Notes: generated from the sequence alone by a model not told the origin. A stretch of DNA of 64,000 bases from CAZJLP01 sp964546955 (GCA_964546955.1 CAZJLP010000010.1:1-64000); one strand, 5' to 3'; numbered from the stretch's first letter, positions 1 to 9,378 are shown. Translations and numbers: made by a program.

Positions 1-1202
1 CCACCTTCCGCTTCGCCACCAAAGTCCACGACCAGCAAACCGGCCTGGTCCAGTACAATCACCGTTACTACAACCCCAGACACGGCCGCTTCATCAACCG
101 CGACCCCATCGAGGAAATGGGCGGGGTTAATCTGTACGCGTATTGCGGAAATGATCCTACCAACAGCTTCGATCTTCTCGGGCTGGACGCCTGGGACTAC
201 GAACCGTCATTTGCCGGTGAATACGATCCTCGCGTGCGCGAGAACCGCGCGAGGGATCTGGAGGATGCCGGGATCTTCTACGATCCATGGGGGTACTTGG
301 GGCAATTTGAAGATGGTAATTTGAGCCGCAGCGGTGGAGTCGGTGGCAACTGGGCAGGTACAGGAGGTATCCCGATAGGCGCAGTTGGACCGAATGAACC
401 CTCAGAGATGTCGCCCACCGAATACTGGACAAATGAGCTAATGATCTCGCAGGCCCGCCAAGCCGGCCAGCTAATAGGTGCTGGTACGGCTCGAATGTCG
501 GGGAATGCTGCTGGTTATCTGGATAGTTTTGCGAATGCAGCGTTTGCCCGGTCCAATGACCGAGTTGACAGCAATGTTGGCCTTCTAAGGGAATTTAATG
601 AGAGCGGTGCGCTCATTAGTGCCTCTATACTCCAGTACAGACCTGATAGAGGACCGACTAGAGACGCTGTGCATTTAGACTATGTATCCGTTGGCGCAGT
701 CGCTTTTGCGTCGGGTCTGATCGCGCCCACGCATTCCACGGAGATTACGGTGTGGGCTGTTCAGCAAGTGGGCCTGAACAATACAGGCGACGTGCAAGCT
801 GCTATGCTCACCGGGCAAATGCTTTCGGTGGCTGCAATGGTGTTCGGTGGCAAACCGGACAATCCCAGGGTAGTAAGAAATGCGCCGGTGCGAATTTTGA
901 CTCCAGCAGAGCTGAGGTTGTATTCCCGCGTTTCTCACCCCGCCGGATTCAGAGAGCGAGTCTGGGAAGTTAACAGGGGGCCTGATGGATTGGTTAGGGA
1001 TCCGAGCGGAAAAATCATGAGGTACAATGAGCCATGGGAGCTTGGGCATATACCTGGACACAAATTTGCTGACGCGCAGATCCAAGCGGCGCAATTAGGC
1101 TGGGATCGATCTATGTGGATCAAATACCAGAACGATCCCTACATCTACCGACCGGAGTTGCCGCGAACAAATGCAGGGCATCTATGGGAAGCTAGATATT
1201 GA
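1..1202 (+). CDS. Rhs-family protein, C-terminal part with GH-E nuclease toxin tail (5' truncated by window)
   Basis: The reading frame is open from base 3 to the stop at 1200-1202, so the gene starts outside the window. The first codons encode the classic Rhs core end (TGLVQYNHRYYNPRHGRF, then RDP and NLYAYCGNDP...DLLGL), which closes the YD-repeat shell and marks the point where the variable toxin tail begins. The last about 100 residues carry RVWE, DG.VRDP, a GHIPGH motif and YRPELP...NAGH, matching the HNH/ENDO VII 'GH-E' nuclease family that ends many polymorphic toxins. The middle 200 residues are not recognised. A small gene starts 3 bp after the stop and resembles an Imm22 immunity protein, the expected partner. 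Inference: a contact-dependent or secreted DNase toxin. The reading is firm for the Rhs core and good for the nuclease family. Confidence 0.88.
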   Translation, partial: TFRFATKVHDQQTGLVQYNHRYYNPRHGRFINRDPIEEMGGVNLYAYCGNDPTNSFDLLGLDAWDYEPSFAGEYDPRVRENRARDLEDAGIFYDPWGYLGQFEDGNLSRSGGVGGNWAGTGGIPIGAVGPNEPSEMSPTEYWTNELMISQARQAGQLIGAGTARMSGNAAGYLDSFANAAFARSNDRVDSNVGLLREFNESGALISASILQYRPDRGPTRDAVHLDYVSVGAVAFASGLIAPTHSTEITVWAVQQVGLNNTGDVQAAMLTGQMLSVAAMVFGGKPDNPRVVRNAPVRILTPAELRLYSRVSHPAGFRERVWEVNRGPDGLVRDPSGKIMRYNEPWELGHIPGHKFADAQIQAAQLGWDRSMWIKYQNDPYIYRPELPRTNAGHLWEARY

Positions 1203-1205
1203 ACA

Positions 1206-1577
1206 ATGAAAGATTACGCCTTTTTCCAACACGGGGGCTACGTTTCGGTTTGGATTGGTCGACTCACCTCGGACGAAGAACTCGATGAATATCTAAACAT
1301 GACGCCTGATTTTGAGAATGAGTTCGGCTTTAAGCTGAACGAGGCGGACATGCCCGAGACATTGGTCGAATTGGAAGACGTACCGGTGTTTAATCTCGTG
1401 AATGGATTTTCGTGGTCGAAGTCATACCAAGGCGCTGTGGTTGAAGCCGCATCGAAGCTCGGCTATGAGACGGCAAATACGATGGTGGTTTTCCATAACT
1501 TTAAATACGTACCGGAAGAAGTGAAGGTGAAGCGCAGTACAAAACTAGTGTTCTTAGGGGCATTTCCGTTTTCCTGA
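1206..1577 (+). CDS. Imm22-like immunity protein for the Rhs nuclease tail
   Basis: This is a 123-residue acidic, cytosolic protein with no signal peptide. The N-terminus contains YVSVWIGRLTSDEELDEYL followed by a stretch rich in E and D, which fits the Imm22 (DUF4284) immunity family as I know it (consensus like VSIWxGxxxSEEELxxYL). It begins 3 bp after the Rhs stop codon, so the two are very likely co-transcribed, the normal arrangement for a polymorphic toxin and its cognate inhibitor. The role is inferred: it would bind and neutralise the GH-E nuclease domain inside the producing cell. Its base composition is lower in GC than most of the window, as is that of the toxin tail, which suggests that the pair was acquired by transfer. 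Confidence 0.75.
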   Translation: MKDYAFFQHGGYVSVWIGRLTSDEELDEYLNMTPDFENEFGFKLNEADMPETLVELEDVPVFNLVNGFSWSKSYQGAVVEAASKLGYETANTMVVFHNFKYVPEEVKVKRSTKLVFLGAFPFS

Positions 1578-2120
1578 ATAGCGCTGGTTCTCTTGGCTAA
1601 GGCAATGTCCCCAATGATCCAAGCGGCACGTCTCGCGCCATCGCTTCGCGATGTCACTCAACCTGCTTCCTCCTTCGCTCCTTGAGTCGCTCCGTCCGGT
1701 AGTTAGCGACGGGCGCGGCGTAGGCGCTTGAGGCGCGAGGGGTCGCGCCTCGGGCCGCTCGTTATCACTCGCTTCGCGTCCAGCGAGGAGTGCCCGCGCC
1801 CTAAGCTGCGCCCGGCTGGGTGCCGGGCTCGCCTCAACGGCCGCCGTCAATGGGCGTCTCCCGCGTGCGCGGGATCCGCGCGGCAGCCGGTCGGCGTGCC
1901 CGCTCGCGTTGCGAGCCCAGCGGCTTCAGTCACCCGCGTACGCGGGTTCCCTGCGGCCGGGTCCGTAAGGCCCGGCGCTCGCGGTGGCCCGCGCACTCGC
2001 CCCGAAAAGGAGCGGCAAAGGGGTAAGACTGAGGTTGCCCCGACTTGACGGACAGCGGGCTGGACGAACGATCAAAAAGGAACACGTGTGGTTCCGGCTT
2101 CTGGCCTCTCTCTGCGAATC
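1578..2120. other. Gene-free GC-rich stretch with paired palindromes
   Basis: No convincing gene: open frames on both strands here are arginine/proline/alanine-rich and look like composition artefacts. The stretch contains two near-identical 14-base palindromes, CCCGCGTGCGCGGG at 1860-1873 and CCCGCGTACGCGGG at 1933-1946 (the second is perfect), 73 bases apart, each followed by a C/G-rich tail ending in GCGGC(A/C)GCCGG or TGCGGCCGG. This could be a degenerated repeat or debris downstream of the Rhs cassette. Confidence 0.4.
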
Positions 2121-2546
2121 CTACGTGTGCACCTGGTTCCAGATGAAGAGCTCTCGACGGGTAGCCAGGGCGCGGACGGCGAGTTCGATCAGCGTTCGGA
2201 TAAGTGGCTCCATGGCGGATGCGGGCGAGGCGATTTCCGGGGCCTCGGCCCAATTGACAGCGATCGCTCGGACTTTATCGGGATGAATCGTGGCCAACGC
2301 CTCGATCAGCCGCTCAGGCAGTCGATGAATCGAGCATTCGCCGTCCTTCCGGCGCGAAACACAGGCGAACTCCTTCAGTTGGTCCGGATTCCATTCCCGC
2401 TTTTCGACAAGGGTCCACAACAGCGACAACTCCACAATGGTGATGTCGCTGCAGCGAATGCGCTCGTTGTCGGCAAAAGGATTCTGGGTGTTATACTGGT
2501 CGGCTTGATCGGAAGTGGAGATGTAGAGGTCGGAGAAAATGCTCAT
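2121..2546 (-). CDS. Conserved hypothetical small cytosolic protein
   Basis: This 141-residue protein begins MSIFSDLYISTSDQADQY and ends with a motif like RRELFIWNQV. Its amino-acid composition is balanced and it has alternating hydrophobic patterns, unlike the neighbouring spurious frames. There is no signal peptide, membrane segment or known catalytic motif. From memory, short proteins that begin MSIFSDLYIS and end in a LY/FxWN motif occur in planctomycetes and Verrucomicrobia without assigned function. It lies opposite in strand to the Rhs/immunity pair, 543 bp beyond it, so a functional link (for example an extra immunity protein) is only a guess. The start at 2546 is the first ATG and places the conserved-looking N-terminus at residue 1. 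Confidence 0.65.
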   Translation of the reverse strand: MSIFSDLYISTSDQADQYNTQNPFADNERIRCSDITIVELSLLWTLVEKREWNPDQLKEFACVSRRKDGECSIHRLPERLIEALATIHPDKVRAIAVNWAEAPEIASPASAMEPLIRTLIELAVRALATRRELFIWNQVHT

Positions 2547-3172
2547 GGGTTAGCGAGCATGCGGTGCTGGGTTTCACGCGGTGGGTTAACCGCGCGTGTC
2601 GAGGTATGGGGAACTCGACAACGCGAGCGACCGTGCAGAGGAAACTGCGGAGAGCAAGCGCCAGATCCACCCCGCAGGGAGTATTGAAGGACTGGCTACA
2701 CCAAATGAAGGCGTTATCGCTGGTGACCCGTCACTTAGGAGCCACCTACCCTGCCCCCCTGACACGGTTGTCAGGATTTCCCCTACTCCCGGGCCATCCC
2801 TACCCGGCCACGTCACTCAACGCGTATCATTTTCGGCAAACCTCGAGTGTAACAAGAGTGTTACGCTCTGCCGTTGGCGAAAACGAGCTCCCTGAGTAAC
2901 ATCGAATATGGAGAAGCTCGCTGCTTTTCATTTTGCGCTACCTTTCCGGCGGGAAGAGCTAGTCAAGACGGGATGCGTCCGATGCGGCGCGTCGGCAATC
3001 ACCTCGTTTCCATTCAGCTCGGCCTGAACTTCAGAGGCGTTCCGCGGCGACAATCGTCCTGACATGGGACGGCCAGCCATCGAGTCCGCTAAACAACCCG
3101 CTGCACTCAGCAGGGCTACGGCCACGTGCGGCCGGGGCCGAGTCTTACCTCACACTGTTCCCCTTCCTTTCC
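2547..3172. other. Gene-free stretch with small hairpins
   Basis: I see no gene in these 626 bases. There are short inverted repeats, for example CCTGACA/TGTCAGG at 2758-2775 and GTGACccGTCAC near 2723, and a GTAACaagagtGTTAC hairpin near 2849. It may contain the promoter of the dehydrogenase-like gene at 3173, but no clear -35/-10 pair is visible. Confidence 0.35.
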
Positions 3173-5065
3173 ATGAATTCCCACAGTCGTTTTTCCTCCT
3201 CCCCTCTTCGTCGGTCCCGCCTTCTGGGCCGGTTCGGAATGTTCGTTCTCTCGACCGCATTGCTCCCCGCTCAACTTCCCGAGGTCCTCGACCCGAGCCT
3301 GGCGGTTCGTCCGGTGATTTCCGGGCTCAACCAGCCTACGGGCCTCGCCTTCATTCGCGACAACGACTTTTTCGTTCTCGAAAAAGCGACAGGGCGAGTT
3401 CAGCGGATTTTCAACGGCCAGCTCTATTCGACGGAGCTCGACTTGGCGGTAAACTCCGCGTCGGAGCGGGGACTGCTGGGCATCGCCCTTCATCCCGGGT
3501 TCATGCGAACCAACGGCAGTGTTTATCTCTACTGGACTGAAAGCTCAACGGGCGCGGACTCAAACCAGTTGGCCGACGTTTCGCTGCTGGCCAATCGTGT
3601 GGATCACTTCAGTTGGGACGGCTTTCGACTCAACTTCGTGCAAAACATCATCCGGATCCGCGCTTATCAGGCCGATCCCGGCCAACCGCTCCGCGGCAAT
3701 CACAATGGCGGGGTGATTCGCTTCGGTCCCGACGGCAAACTCTACATCTACATCGGCGACGGCGGACGTCGCGGGCAGATGCAGAACCTGCCCGATGGGC
3801 CCGGGCCGGCGGGCAATCAGCCCGACGATCAGTTCGGCGGTCCGGAACCGGACGATGCTCACCTCACGGGCGTGATCTTGCGCCTCAATGACGACGGCAG
3901 CATTCCGACCGACAACCCGTTTTATGCCGCTGGCGCGAACCGAGGCGGAGAAGCGGGCAGGAATCTCCAGAAAGTTTTCGCGTACGGCATTCGCAATGGG
4001 TTTGGCATGGAGTTCGACCCGTATTCGGGCGCGTTATGGGAAGCTCAAAACGGCGACGATAGTTTCACCGAGGTCAATCTGGTCGATCCCGGTTCGAACT
4101 TGGGCTGGATCCAAACCATGGGACCTGTCACCCGCCAGGCGCAATTTAGGTCGATCGAAACGACGGCGCCGTTTGTCGGTCTTCAACAAAACCGCTGGCC
4201 AGCGACCAACATCTCGCCCACCGCGGATCAAGCCTTTGCCCGCATGTTCATGGTCTACGATGGCGGGAATCGCGCGGGCGCCATCCTGAGCGGAGGCGAG
4301 GAATCGCCTCCCGTCGCTACCCCGGCGCTCGCCGCCGTTCAAATTGAACTCGGGTCGGATGGGCGCCTCACCTTCGATTTGTGGTCTGTCACGGCGATCG
4401 AAAACGTCACGGCCGCCCACCTCCACCTCGGCGGCGCGACACAAAACGGTCCGATTGTCCTGCCTCTCTTCTCCTCTCCGACAGGCCAAAGCTTCGGACC
4501 GCAGCAACTCATCGCTCGCGGTACGGTTGACGATTCGGCCGTGCTCGGAGCGCCGAACTTTGCGCCAAACCTCTCCGCGCTCGTCGAACGCACCCGCCAG
4601 GGCCGGGTGTACGCAAATGTGCATACAACGGACAACCCAGGAGGGAAAGTTCGCGGGCAGCTCACGATTATCGACCGCAATCCTGTTTCACGCTATGTTG
4701 ATCCTCGCTTCAGCTGGAAATACGAGATCGCGCCCGCCGCCGTGGGCTTTGTGGCCGGCGACGGTCTCGGCGCTTCCTACGAGGGAAACATGATCGTCGC
4801 CGGAGCGACGGCGACCTTGCAGGGCGGACACCTGTTCCGCTTTCCGCTTTCGTCCGACCGTCGCGCGGTGCAGCTGAGCGATGCCCGCCTACAGGATGGC
4901 GTGGCGGACAATACCGCCAAATACGACATCACCGAAAGTGAGAGCCTGCTATTTGGCCGCAACTTCGGAGTTGGCACACATATTCAAACGGGCCCCGACG
5001 GCGCGCTTTACGTTGTATCGCTCGGCCGAGGCGCCGTCTATCGGATTGGACGACAAGCTCCATAG
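3173..5065 (+). CDS. Secreted PQQ-dependent sugar dehydrogenase-like protein with inserted CHRD domain
   Basis: This 630-residue protein has an N-terminal signal (basic start, then FVLSTALLPAQ). The first about 330 residues match the glucose/sorbosone dehydrogenase beta-propeller family: GLNQPTGLAF, SERGLLGIALHPGF, RGNHNGGVIRFGPDGKLYIYIGDGG and YGIRNGFGMEFDP are its usual blade motifs. Residues about 380-505 are a CHRD domain (AAHLHLGGATQNGPIVLPLF, VYANVHTTDNPGGKVRGQL). The propeller then resumes with a final blade ending IQTGPDGALYVVSLGRGAVYRI. The CHRD domain is therefore inserted inside the propeller rather than attached at an end. Expected role: periplasmic or extracellular oxidation of a sugar or alcohol with PQQ, though no PQQ synthesis genes are nearby. 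It is convergent with the sensor kinase at 5245-9054. Confidence 0.85.
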   Translation: MNSHSRFSSSPLRRSRLLGRFGMFVLSTALLPAQLPEVLDPSLAVRPVISGLNQPTGLAFIRDNDFFVLEKATGRVQRIFNGQLYSTELDLAVNSASERGLLGIALHPGFMRTNGSVYLYWTESSTGADSNQLADVSLLANRVDHFSWDGFRLNFVQNIIRIRAYQADPGQPLRGNHNGGVIRFGPDGKLYIYIGDGGRRGQMQNLPDGPGPAGNQPDDQFGGPEPDDAHLTGVILRLNDDGSIPTDNPFYAAGANRGGEAGRNLQKVFAYGIRNGFGMEFDPYSGALWEAQNGDDSFTEVNLVDPGSNLGWIQTMGPVTRQAQFRSIETTAPFVGLQQNRWPATNISPTADQAFARMFMVYDGGNRAGAILSGGEESPPVATPALAAVQIELGSDGRLTFDLWSVTAIENVTAAHLHLGGATQNGPIVLPLFSSPTGQSFGPQQLIARGTVDDSAVLGAPNFAPNLSALVERTRQGRVYANVHTTDNPGGKVRGQLTIIDRNPVSRYVDPRFSWKYEIAPAAVGFVAGDGLGASYEGNMIVAGATATLQGGHLFRFPLSSDRRAVQLSDARLQDGVADNTAKYDITESESLLFGRNFGVGTHIQTGPDGALYVVSLGRGAVYRIGRQAP

Positions 5066-5091
5066 GATTGGAGCACGACTGTACGCGTCGG

Positions 5092-5128
5092 TTTTGGACC
5101 GACAGCGCTGGTGGAACTAGGTCCAAAA
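5092..5128 (+). terminator. Candidate terminator hairpin after the dehydrogenase gene
   Basis: A 9-bp perfect stem, TTTTGGACC (5092-5100) with GGTCCAAAA (5120-5128), around a 19-base loop, lies 26 bp after the stop codon. The A/T ends of the stem would give a short U run in either direction. It directly abuts a dispersed 23-base repeat (5129-5151). Confidence 0.45.
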
Positions 5129-5151
5129 GCGCGCTCGGAGATCGCGCTCCA
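5129..5151. repeat. Dispersed intergenic repeat, copy 1
   Basis: Twenty-three bases beginning GCGCGCTCGGAGATCGCG are identical to 46081-46103. Both copies are intergenic and both are preceded within a few tens of bases by CCGACAGCGC. The unit is partly self-complementary (CGGAG/CTCCG-like halves), as in REP-type elements. Confidence 0.6.
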
Positions 5152-5213
5152 CCTGCGGACGTTTTCCGAAGACTCTGTAACAAACTCTCACTGCGAAAAA
5201 CACGGCGGGGAGT

Positions 5214-5240
5214 CCAACAGTCGGGGCTTCTGACTGTTGG
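5214..5240 (-). terminator. Hairpin between convergent genes
   Basis: A perfect 9-bp stem, CCAACAGTC (5214-5222) and GACTGTTGG (5232-5240), with a 9-base loop, sits 5 bp after the sensor-kinase stop. On the minus strand a TTTTT run follows about 20 bases further on, so it is a weak intrinsic terminator at best. Confidence 0.4.
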
Positions 5241-5244
5241 CAGC

Positions 5245-8200
5245 CTAACCGCGGGCGACTCCCGCCGCCGTTTCAATTTCATCGAACGAGAGCGCTCCCG
5301 GTACAGCGGGGAGTTCGAAGATAAACGTCGCGCCTTTGCCTCTTCCGGGGCTCTCCGCGCGCAAGGACCCGCCCATTTCTCGCGCGGCGAGAGCGCTGCT
5401 GTGGAGGCCAAAGCCATGTCCGTCTTTCTTCGTGGTGTAGCCAAAACCGAAAATCCGCGTCAAATCCTCCGCCGCAATGCCTCCTCCGTTGTCCGTCACA
5501 TACAACTGCACTGCGCCCGCCGGCGAGACGCGCATCCCCAACGTCACCTGCTTTTGCACCAGGTCGGCGGCCACCACGGAATCCTTCGCGTTGCGAATAA
5601 GATTCACGAGTATCTGCAGCGCCTTCTGCCGCTGAACTCGCACCGCCGGCACCGGCATAAATTCCCGCACGACGTTAATCGCCTGGCTGCTCAAAACGCC
5701 GCGGGTAATATTCAGCGCGTACTCGATGAGTTCGCTCGGTTGAATTTCCTCGGCGGCGGCCGAGACCCGCGCATGGTCCTGCTGAGCGGCCACGATCTCT
5801 TTGATGTGCTCGATTCCGCGCTGAAGCGCGCTGATTTCGTCCAGCGCATCGTCGCAGTCGCCCTCTAAATTCTCCGTCAACTTCTCCAGATAGTTGGGCA
5901 ACTGTGCGCCTCGCGGATCGGTGGTGAAGAAGTCCAGCAGCCGGTCCTTTTGTTCCTGCAGAAGCTGGGCGACCCGGCCCACGCTGGGCACCCTCAATTC
6001 GCGGATGCGCTGTTCGACCACGTCCGCCGAGGTATTCACGCTATTCAGGGCGTTGCCGATGTTGTGCAGGACCCCGGTCGCCATTTCAGCAATACCGGCG
6101 AGGCGGGAGGTCTCGATCAATTCGCGCTGCGCGTCCTTTAGCTTCTCCTCCGTTTCACGAAAAACAGTCATGTCCCACGAGAGCACCTGAACTCCGATCG
6201 GCCGCTTTTCCTCGTCGTAGAGCGGCACTTTTCTGACGTGAAGATAGCGCTTCCCGCCTCCTTCCTGCTCCACGATCGTCTCGTGTTCCATGGGCTGCCC
6301 GGTCTGCATGATTCGCAAATCGTCCTCCCGGGATTTTTCGGCCACTTCGGGCGGATAAAGATCCCGATCCGCCTTTCCGATTATCGCTTCCGGTGCCTGT
6401 CGGACCAGCGCGCCGAAAGCCGAATTGACGTACGTGTAGCGGCCCGCGCCGTCCTTTCGCGCTATGATTTGCGGCAAGCTCTCGACGAGCGAATGATAAA
6501 AATACTTCGACACCCGCAAGGCCTCGTACGATTTCGTGAGTTCGGCGGAGCGTTCGGCCAAAGCCGCAGTGCGCTCCGCCACCCGGCGCTCCAGCTCCAA
6601 GTTGTGCCGCTCGAGTTCGTCGGCGCGACGCCGGATCACGCGCACGCGCCATCGATAGACGCCCCAAGCGAGAACTCCGAGCAGCGCTGAATTCGCGACC
6701 CAAAACCAGGAGCGTTGATAGAAAAACGGTTCCACGGTGAAGGCCAATTGGGCGGCCTCACCGTTCCAAATGCCCTCGGTCGTGCTGGCCATGACACGGA
6801 AAACGTATTGGCCATGCGGAAGACGCGGATAGCGGAGTTCCCGGCGGTCTCCGACATCAAGCCAGGCCGTGTCCAGCGGGTCCATGCGGACGCGGAATCG
6901 CGTTCGGTCCGCAGCGGAGAGACTGGGCGCCGAGTAACGCACCTGAAAATCTCGCGCACCCGGTGGAATTCGAGTCGATCCGTCTTTGGCCAAGGCCTTG
7001 CCGTTGACGGAAAATTCCTCGATGTGCACGGGGGGCGGGGCTCGGTCTCGCGCCTCGATCAACGCGGGCTGGACCACGACGGCACCGTCCTCCGTGCCCA
7101 CGACGATCCGGCCGTCCCGCAGGAGGGTCATTCCAGGAGCGCTGATGGGGTTCGTTTCCGTATAGGGTTGACCGTCATTGTGCGTGAAAAGGCGCGGGCT
7201 AAGTTGCGAGGTCAACAAGGCGTCGAAATCGTCGAACTGGGAACGGTGCAGCCTCATCAACCCCTTGGGCGTTCCGAGCCAGATGAAACCTAGAGTGTCC
7301 TCCACCACTCCGGCGATGCCATCGTGCGACAGACCGTCTTTTTGACCATAGCGTTTCCATGTGTCGTTGCGATAGCGCCACACGCCGCTGCGGAGTGTGG
7401 TTACCCAAATTTGGCCCTTCGAGTCTTCATACAGGCTCTTTAGGTACTCCGCGTTCAAGCCCTCTTTGGCTCCGAACACGGTCCATTTGCCGTTCTGCAG
7501 GCGCGCGACACAGCTTTCGGGCGCGACGGGGCCGTCGGTGCGTGTGACGATCCAGACCGAGCCGTCGCGCGCGCACACGACCGACCAGACATTGGGACCC
7601 GGCAATCCCGCGGCAGCCGTGTGAATGCGGAACGCGTCGCCCTGCTTCTGATAAAGCCCCCCGTGCGCGCCAATCCACAGCGAACCCTCCCGATCCACGT
7701 CGAGACTATTGACTCGGCCGTGGAGAATTCCAGGGAGCGACGTTTCGGTATCCGCGGCCAGCCGCTGGCTCCATTGCCCCGCGTCTTTTCGTATCAGAAA
7801 ATCGGTGACAACTTTGCCGTCGAAGCGAAAGATTCCGGAATTGGTTCCGATCCAGAGCATGCCCTCCTTATCCTCGGCAATGTCGTAGATCCAATCGACG
7901 TCCGAGAAACTGAACGCCGTTACCCGCTGCGCCCCTTGCGCCGTAAGCCTGAACAAACCGCCGCCCTGGGTGCCGAGCCAGCACCCGGTTTGTCGCCCCT
8001 CGTGAACGGCATACACGCCCATCAAATTGAGCCCTTGGCGTTCTCCCACCGCCGTGAAAGGGCTGTCGCGCAGCTGGAAGAGGCCGCTGTTGGTCGCGAG
8101 CCAAAGGGAGCCTTCACGATCCTCATAGATCTGAGCGACGCCGCTTACGCTGAAATGATTCGGATAGATCACCGGCCGCACCTCGCCGGTCGCCATCGTC

Positions 8201-9054
8201 ATGCGAAACAAGCCGCCAAACGTGCCGATCCAGAGATTGCCATGGCGATCGAAGGTCAGGCATTGAACGCGCGACGCGCCCAAACCGGACGTGCCGCCCA
8301 CGACTTCGCTCCGACCGTCGGGATGGAGGCAGCGCAGGCCGCCCTCGCTCGAACCGATCCACAATTTCCCATCGGACTGCTCGGCCACACAGTAATAGAT
8401 CGCGTTCGGCCAGCCTTTTTCCGCCGATACGTTGGTCGTGCGACCATCGGCGACCCGGTACAGCCCTGTCCGCGTCGCGAGCCACTCGGATCCATCGCGG
8501 CGCGCCAGATAACCGTGCATCTCTGCGTTCCCTGCCACGATCCCTCCCGGAGAACTCAACAGCCCGTTTCGCAAAAACTTCGGGCCAGCCAGCGTGGAGA
8601 CGGCCAGTCCATTTTCGGGCGTGAGGGCTATGCTCCGCACATAGGGACTGCCTTTGCCTTCAGTGATGTCCACCGATTCGAAGCGATCATCCCGATAGCG
8701 GAAGAGCCCGAGATTGCACGCAAACCAGAGTACGTCGTTCTCGTCCTGAATCGCCGTGTTGAAACTCGCTGTCGGCAAGTCCGACCGTGTCGAGGCATCG
8801 AACACGTGGAAGCGCTTCCCGTCGAAACGCGCCAAACCTTGCGAGGTCGCCACCCACAAGTATCCATCTCGTGACTCGACCACGGAACGCGTCCGATCCG
8901 ACGGCATTCCGTCCTGAGTGCGCCAGCCCCGAATAAAATACGTGCTGGGATCGCGCTGCGGATCGAGCGCAAAGACAGGGAGCCCTAGGCACAATGCAAA
9001 GACCGCGAGCAACCGCTGCTTCCAAACACCAAGACTTTGTGTGAGCCGATCCAT
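5245..9054 (-). CDS. Reg_prop/Y_Y_Y membrane sensor histidine kinase with PAS domain
   Basis: This is a 1269-residue membrane sensor. After a signal peptide (LLAVFALCLGLPVFA) come about 12 Reg_prop beta-propeller blades (repeats such as GNLWIGTFGGLFRM, GYLWVATSQGLARF), a Y_Y_Y domain (about 690-775), one membrane helix (about 785-805, SWFWVANSALLGVLAWGVY), a coiled coil, a PAS domain (about 865-965) and a kinase core. The phospho-acceptor box reads GVLHNIGNALNSVN (His near 997). The ATPase domain has the N box NLIRNAKDSV, DNGGGI, FGFGYTTKKDGHGFGLH. There is no receiver or AraC domain, so it needs a separate response regulator, and none is adjacent. The HNIGNALN form of the H box marks a subgroup distinct from the HisKA_3 kinase further along. 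The ligand is probably a periplasmic carbohydrate, inferred from the family. Confidence 0.9.
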   Translation of the reverse strand: MDRLTQSLGVWKQRLLAVFALCLGLPVFALDPQRDPSTYFIRGWRTQDGMPSDRTRSVVESRDGYLWVATSQGLARFDGKRFHVFDASTRSDLPTASFNTAIQDENDVLWFACNLGLFRYRDDRFESVDITEGKGSPYVRSIALTPENGLAVSTLAGPKFLRNGLLSSPGGIVAGNAEMHGYLARRDGSEWLATRTGLYRVADGRTTNVSAEKGWPNAIYYCVAEQSDGKLWIGSSEGGLRCLHPDGRSEVVGGTSGLGASRVQCLTFDRHGNLWIGTFGGLFRMTMATGEVRPVIYPNHFSVSGVAQIYEDREGSLWLATNSGLFQLRDSPFTAVGERQGLNLMGVYAVHEGRQTGCWLGTQGGGLFRLTAQGAQRVTAFSFSDVDWIYDIAEDKEGMLWIGTNSGIFRFDGKVVTDFLIRKDAGQWSQRLAADTETSLPGILHGRVNSLDVDREGSLWIGAHGGLYQKQGDAFRIHTAAAGLPGPNVWSVVCARDGSVWIVTRTDGPVAPESCVARLQNGKWTVFGAKEGLNAEYLKSLYEDSKGQIWVTTLRSGVWRYRNDTWKRYGQKDGLSHDGIAGVVEDTLGFIWLGTPKGLMRLHRSQFDDFDALLTSQLSPRLFTHNDGQPYTETNPISAPGMTLLRDGRIVVGTEDGAVVVQPALIEARDRAPPPVHIEEFSVNGKALAKDGSTRIPPGARDFQVRYSAPSLSAADRTRFRVRMDPLDTAWLDVGDRRELRYPRLPHGQYVFRVMASTTEGIWNGEAAQLAFTVEPFFYQRSWFWVANSALLGVLAWGVYRWRVRVIRRRADELERHNLELERRVAERTAALAERSAELTKSYEALRVSKYFYHSLVESLPQIIARKDGAGRYTYVNSAFGALVRQAPEAIIGKADRDLYPPEVAEKSREDDLRIMQTGQPMEHETIVEQEGGGKRYLHVRKVPLYDEEKRPIGVQVLSWDMTVFRETEEKLKDAQRELIETSRLAGIAEMATGVLHNIGNALNSVNTSADVVEQRIRELRVPSVGRVAQLLQEQKDRLLDFFTTDPRGAQLPNYLEKLTENLEGDCDDALDEISALQRGIEHIKEIVAAQQDHARVSAAAEEIQPSELIEYALNITRGVLSSQAINVVREFMPVPAVRVQRQKALQILVNLIRNAKDSVVAADLVQKQVTLGMRVSPAGAVQLYVTDNGGGIAAEDLTRIFGFGYTTKKDGHGFGLHSSALAAREMGGSLRAESPGRGKGATFIFELPAVPGALSFDEIETAAGVARG

Positions 9055-9378
9055 CGTTCGTCCTCAGTCCACCGATCGAGAGATGGTATTTCTTCGTTGG
9101 CGTCGTCGCATCTGGCTGCACGCGGCCCGCCGCTCCGACCGCATATGACTCACAAGTCGATATACATCAGAAGGATAGTGCGCACTAACGTCCGGTGCCC
9201 CGGGGGAGGCGAAAACGTCGACCATGGAGTGGATTAAGCTCCTCCCCTATCGGCACTTTCCGCCGAAATCTTCAGGGTAAAGGGACGCGAAGCGCTGCGA
9301 AACAACCGCAGCCTTGGCTCATGCCGACGCAAGCGCCGGCGGCGCGACATGCGGGCAGGGAAACCGGGGACAAAAAAA
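9055..9378. other. Gene-free stretch upstream of the sensor kinase
   Basis: No gene is supported here. It separates the start of the sensor kinase (9054, minus strand) from the terminator of the PEP-CTERM gene, so it should hold the kinase promoter. I cannot point to convincing boxes. Confidence 0.35.

Noticed and set aside
1860..1946. GC palindromes as a replication or partition site
   Set aside because: Only two copies, no DnaA boxes, parS-like sequence or replication genes nearby.
1728..2286. Several overlapping plus-strand frames of 68-107 codons
   Set aside because: Rich in Arg, Ala, Pro and Gly with no hydrophobic pattern, overlapping each other and a better minus-strand gene; typical of GC-rich non-coding DNA.
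7621..8874. Long plus-strand frame (417 codons) inside the sensor kinase
   Set aside because: It mirrors the minus-strand kinase; composition is unlike a protein and the kinase motifs in the other strand are unambiguous.
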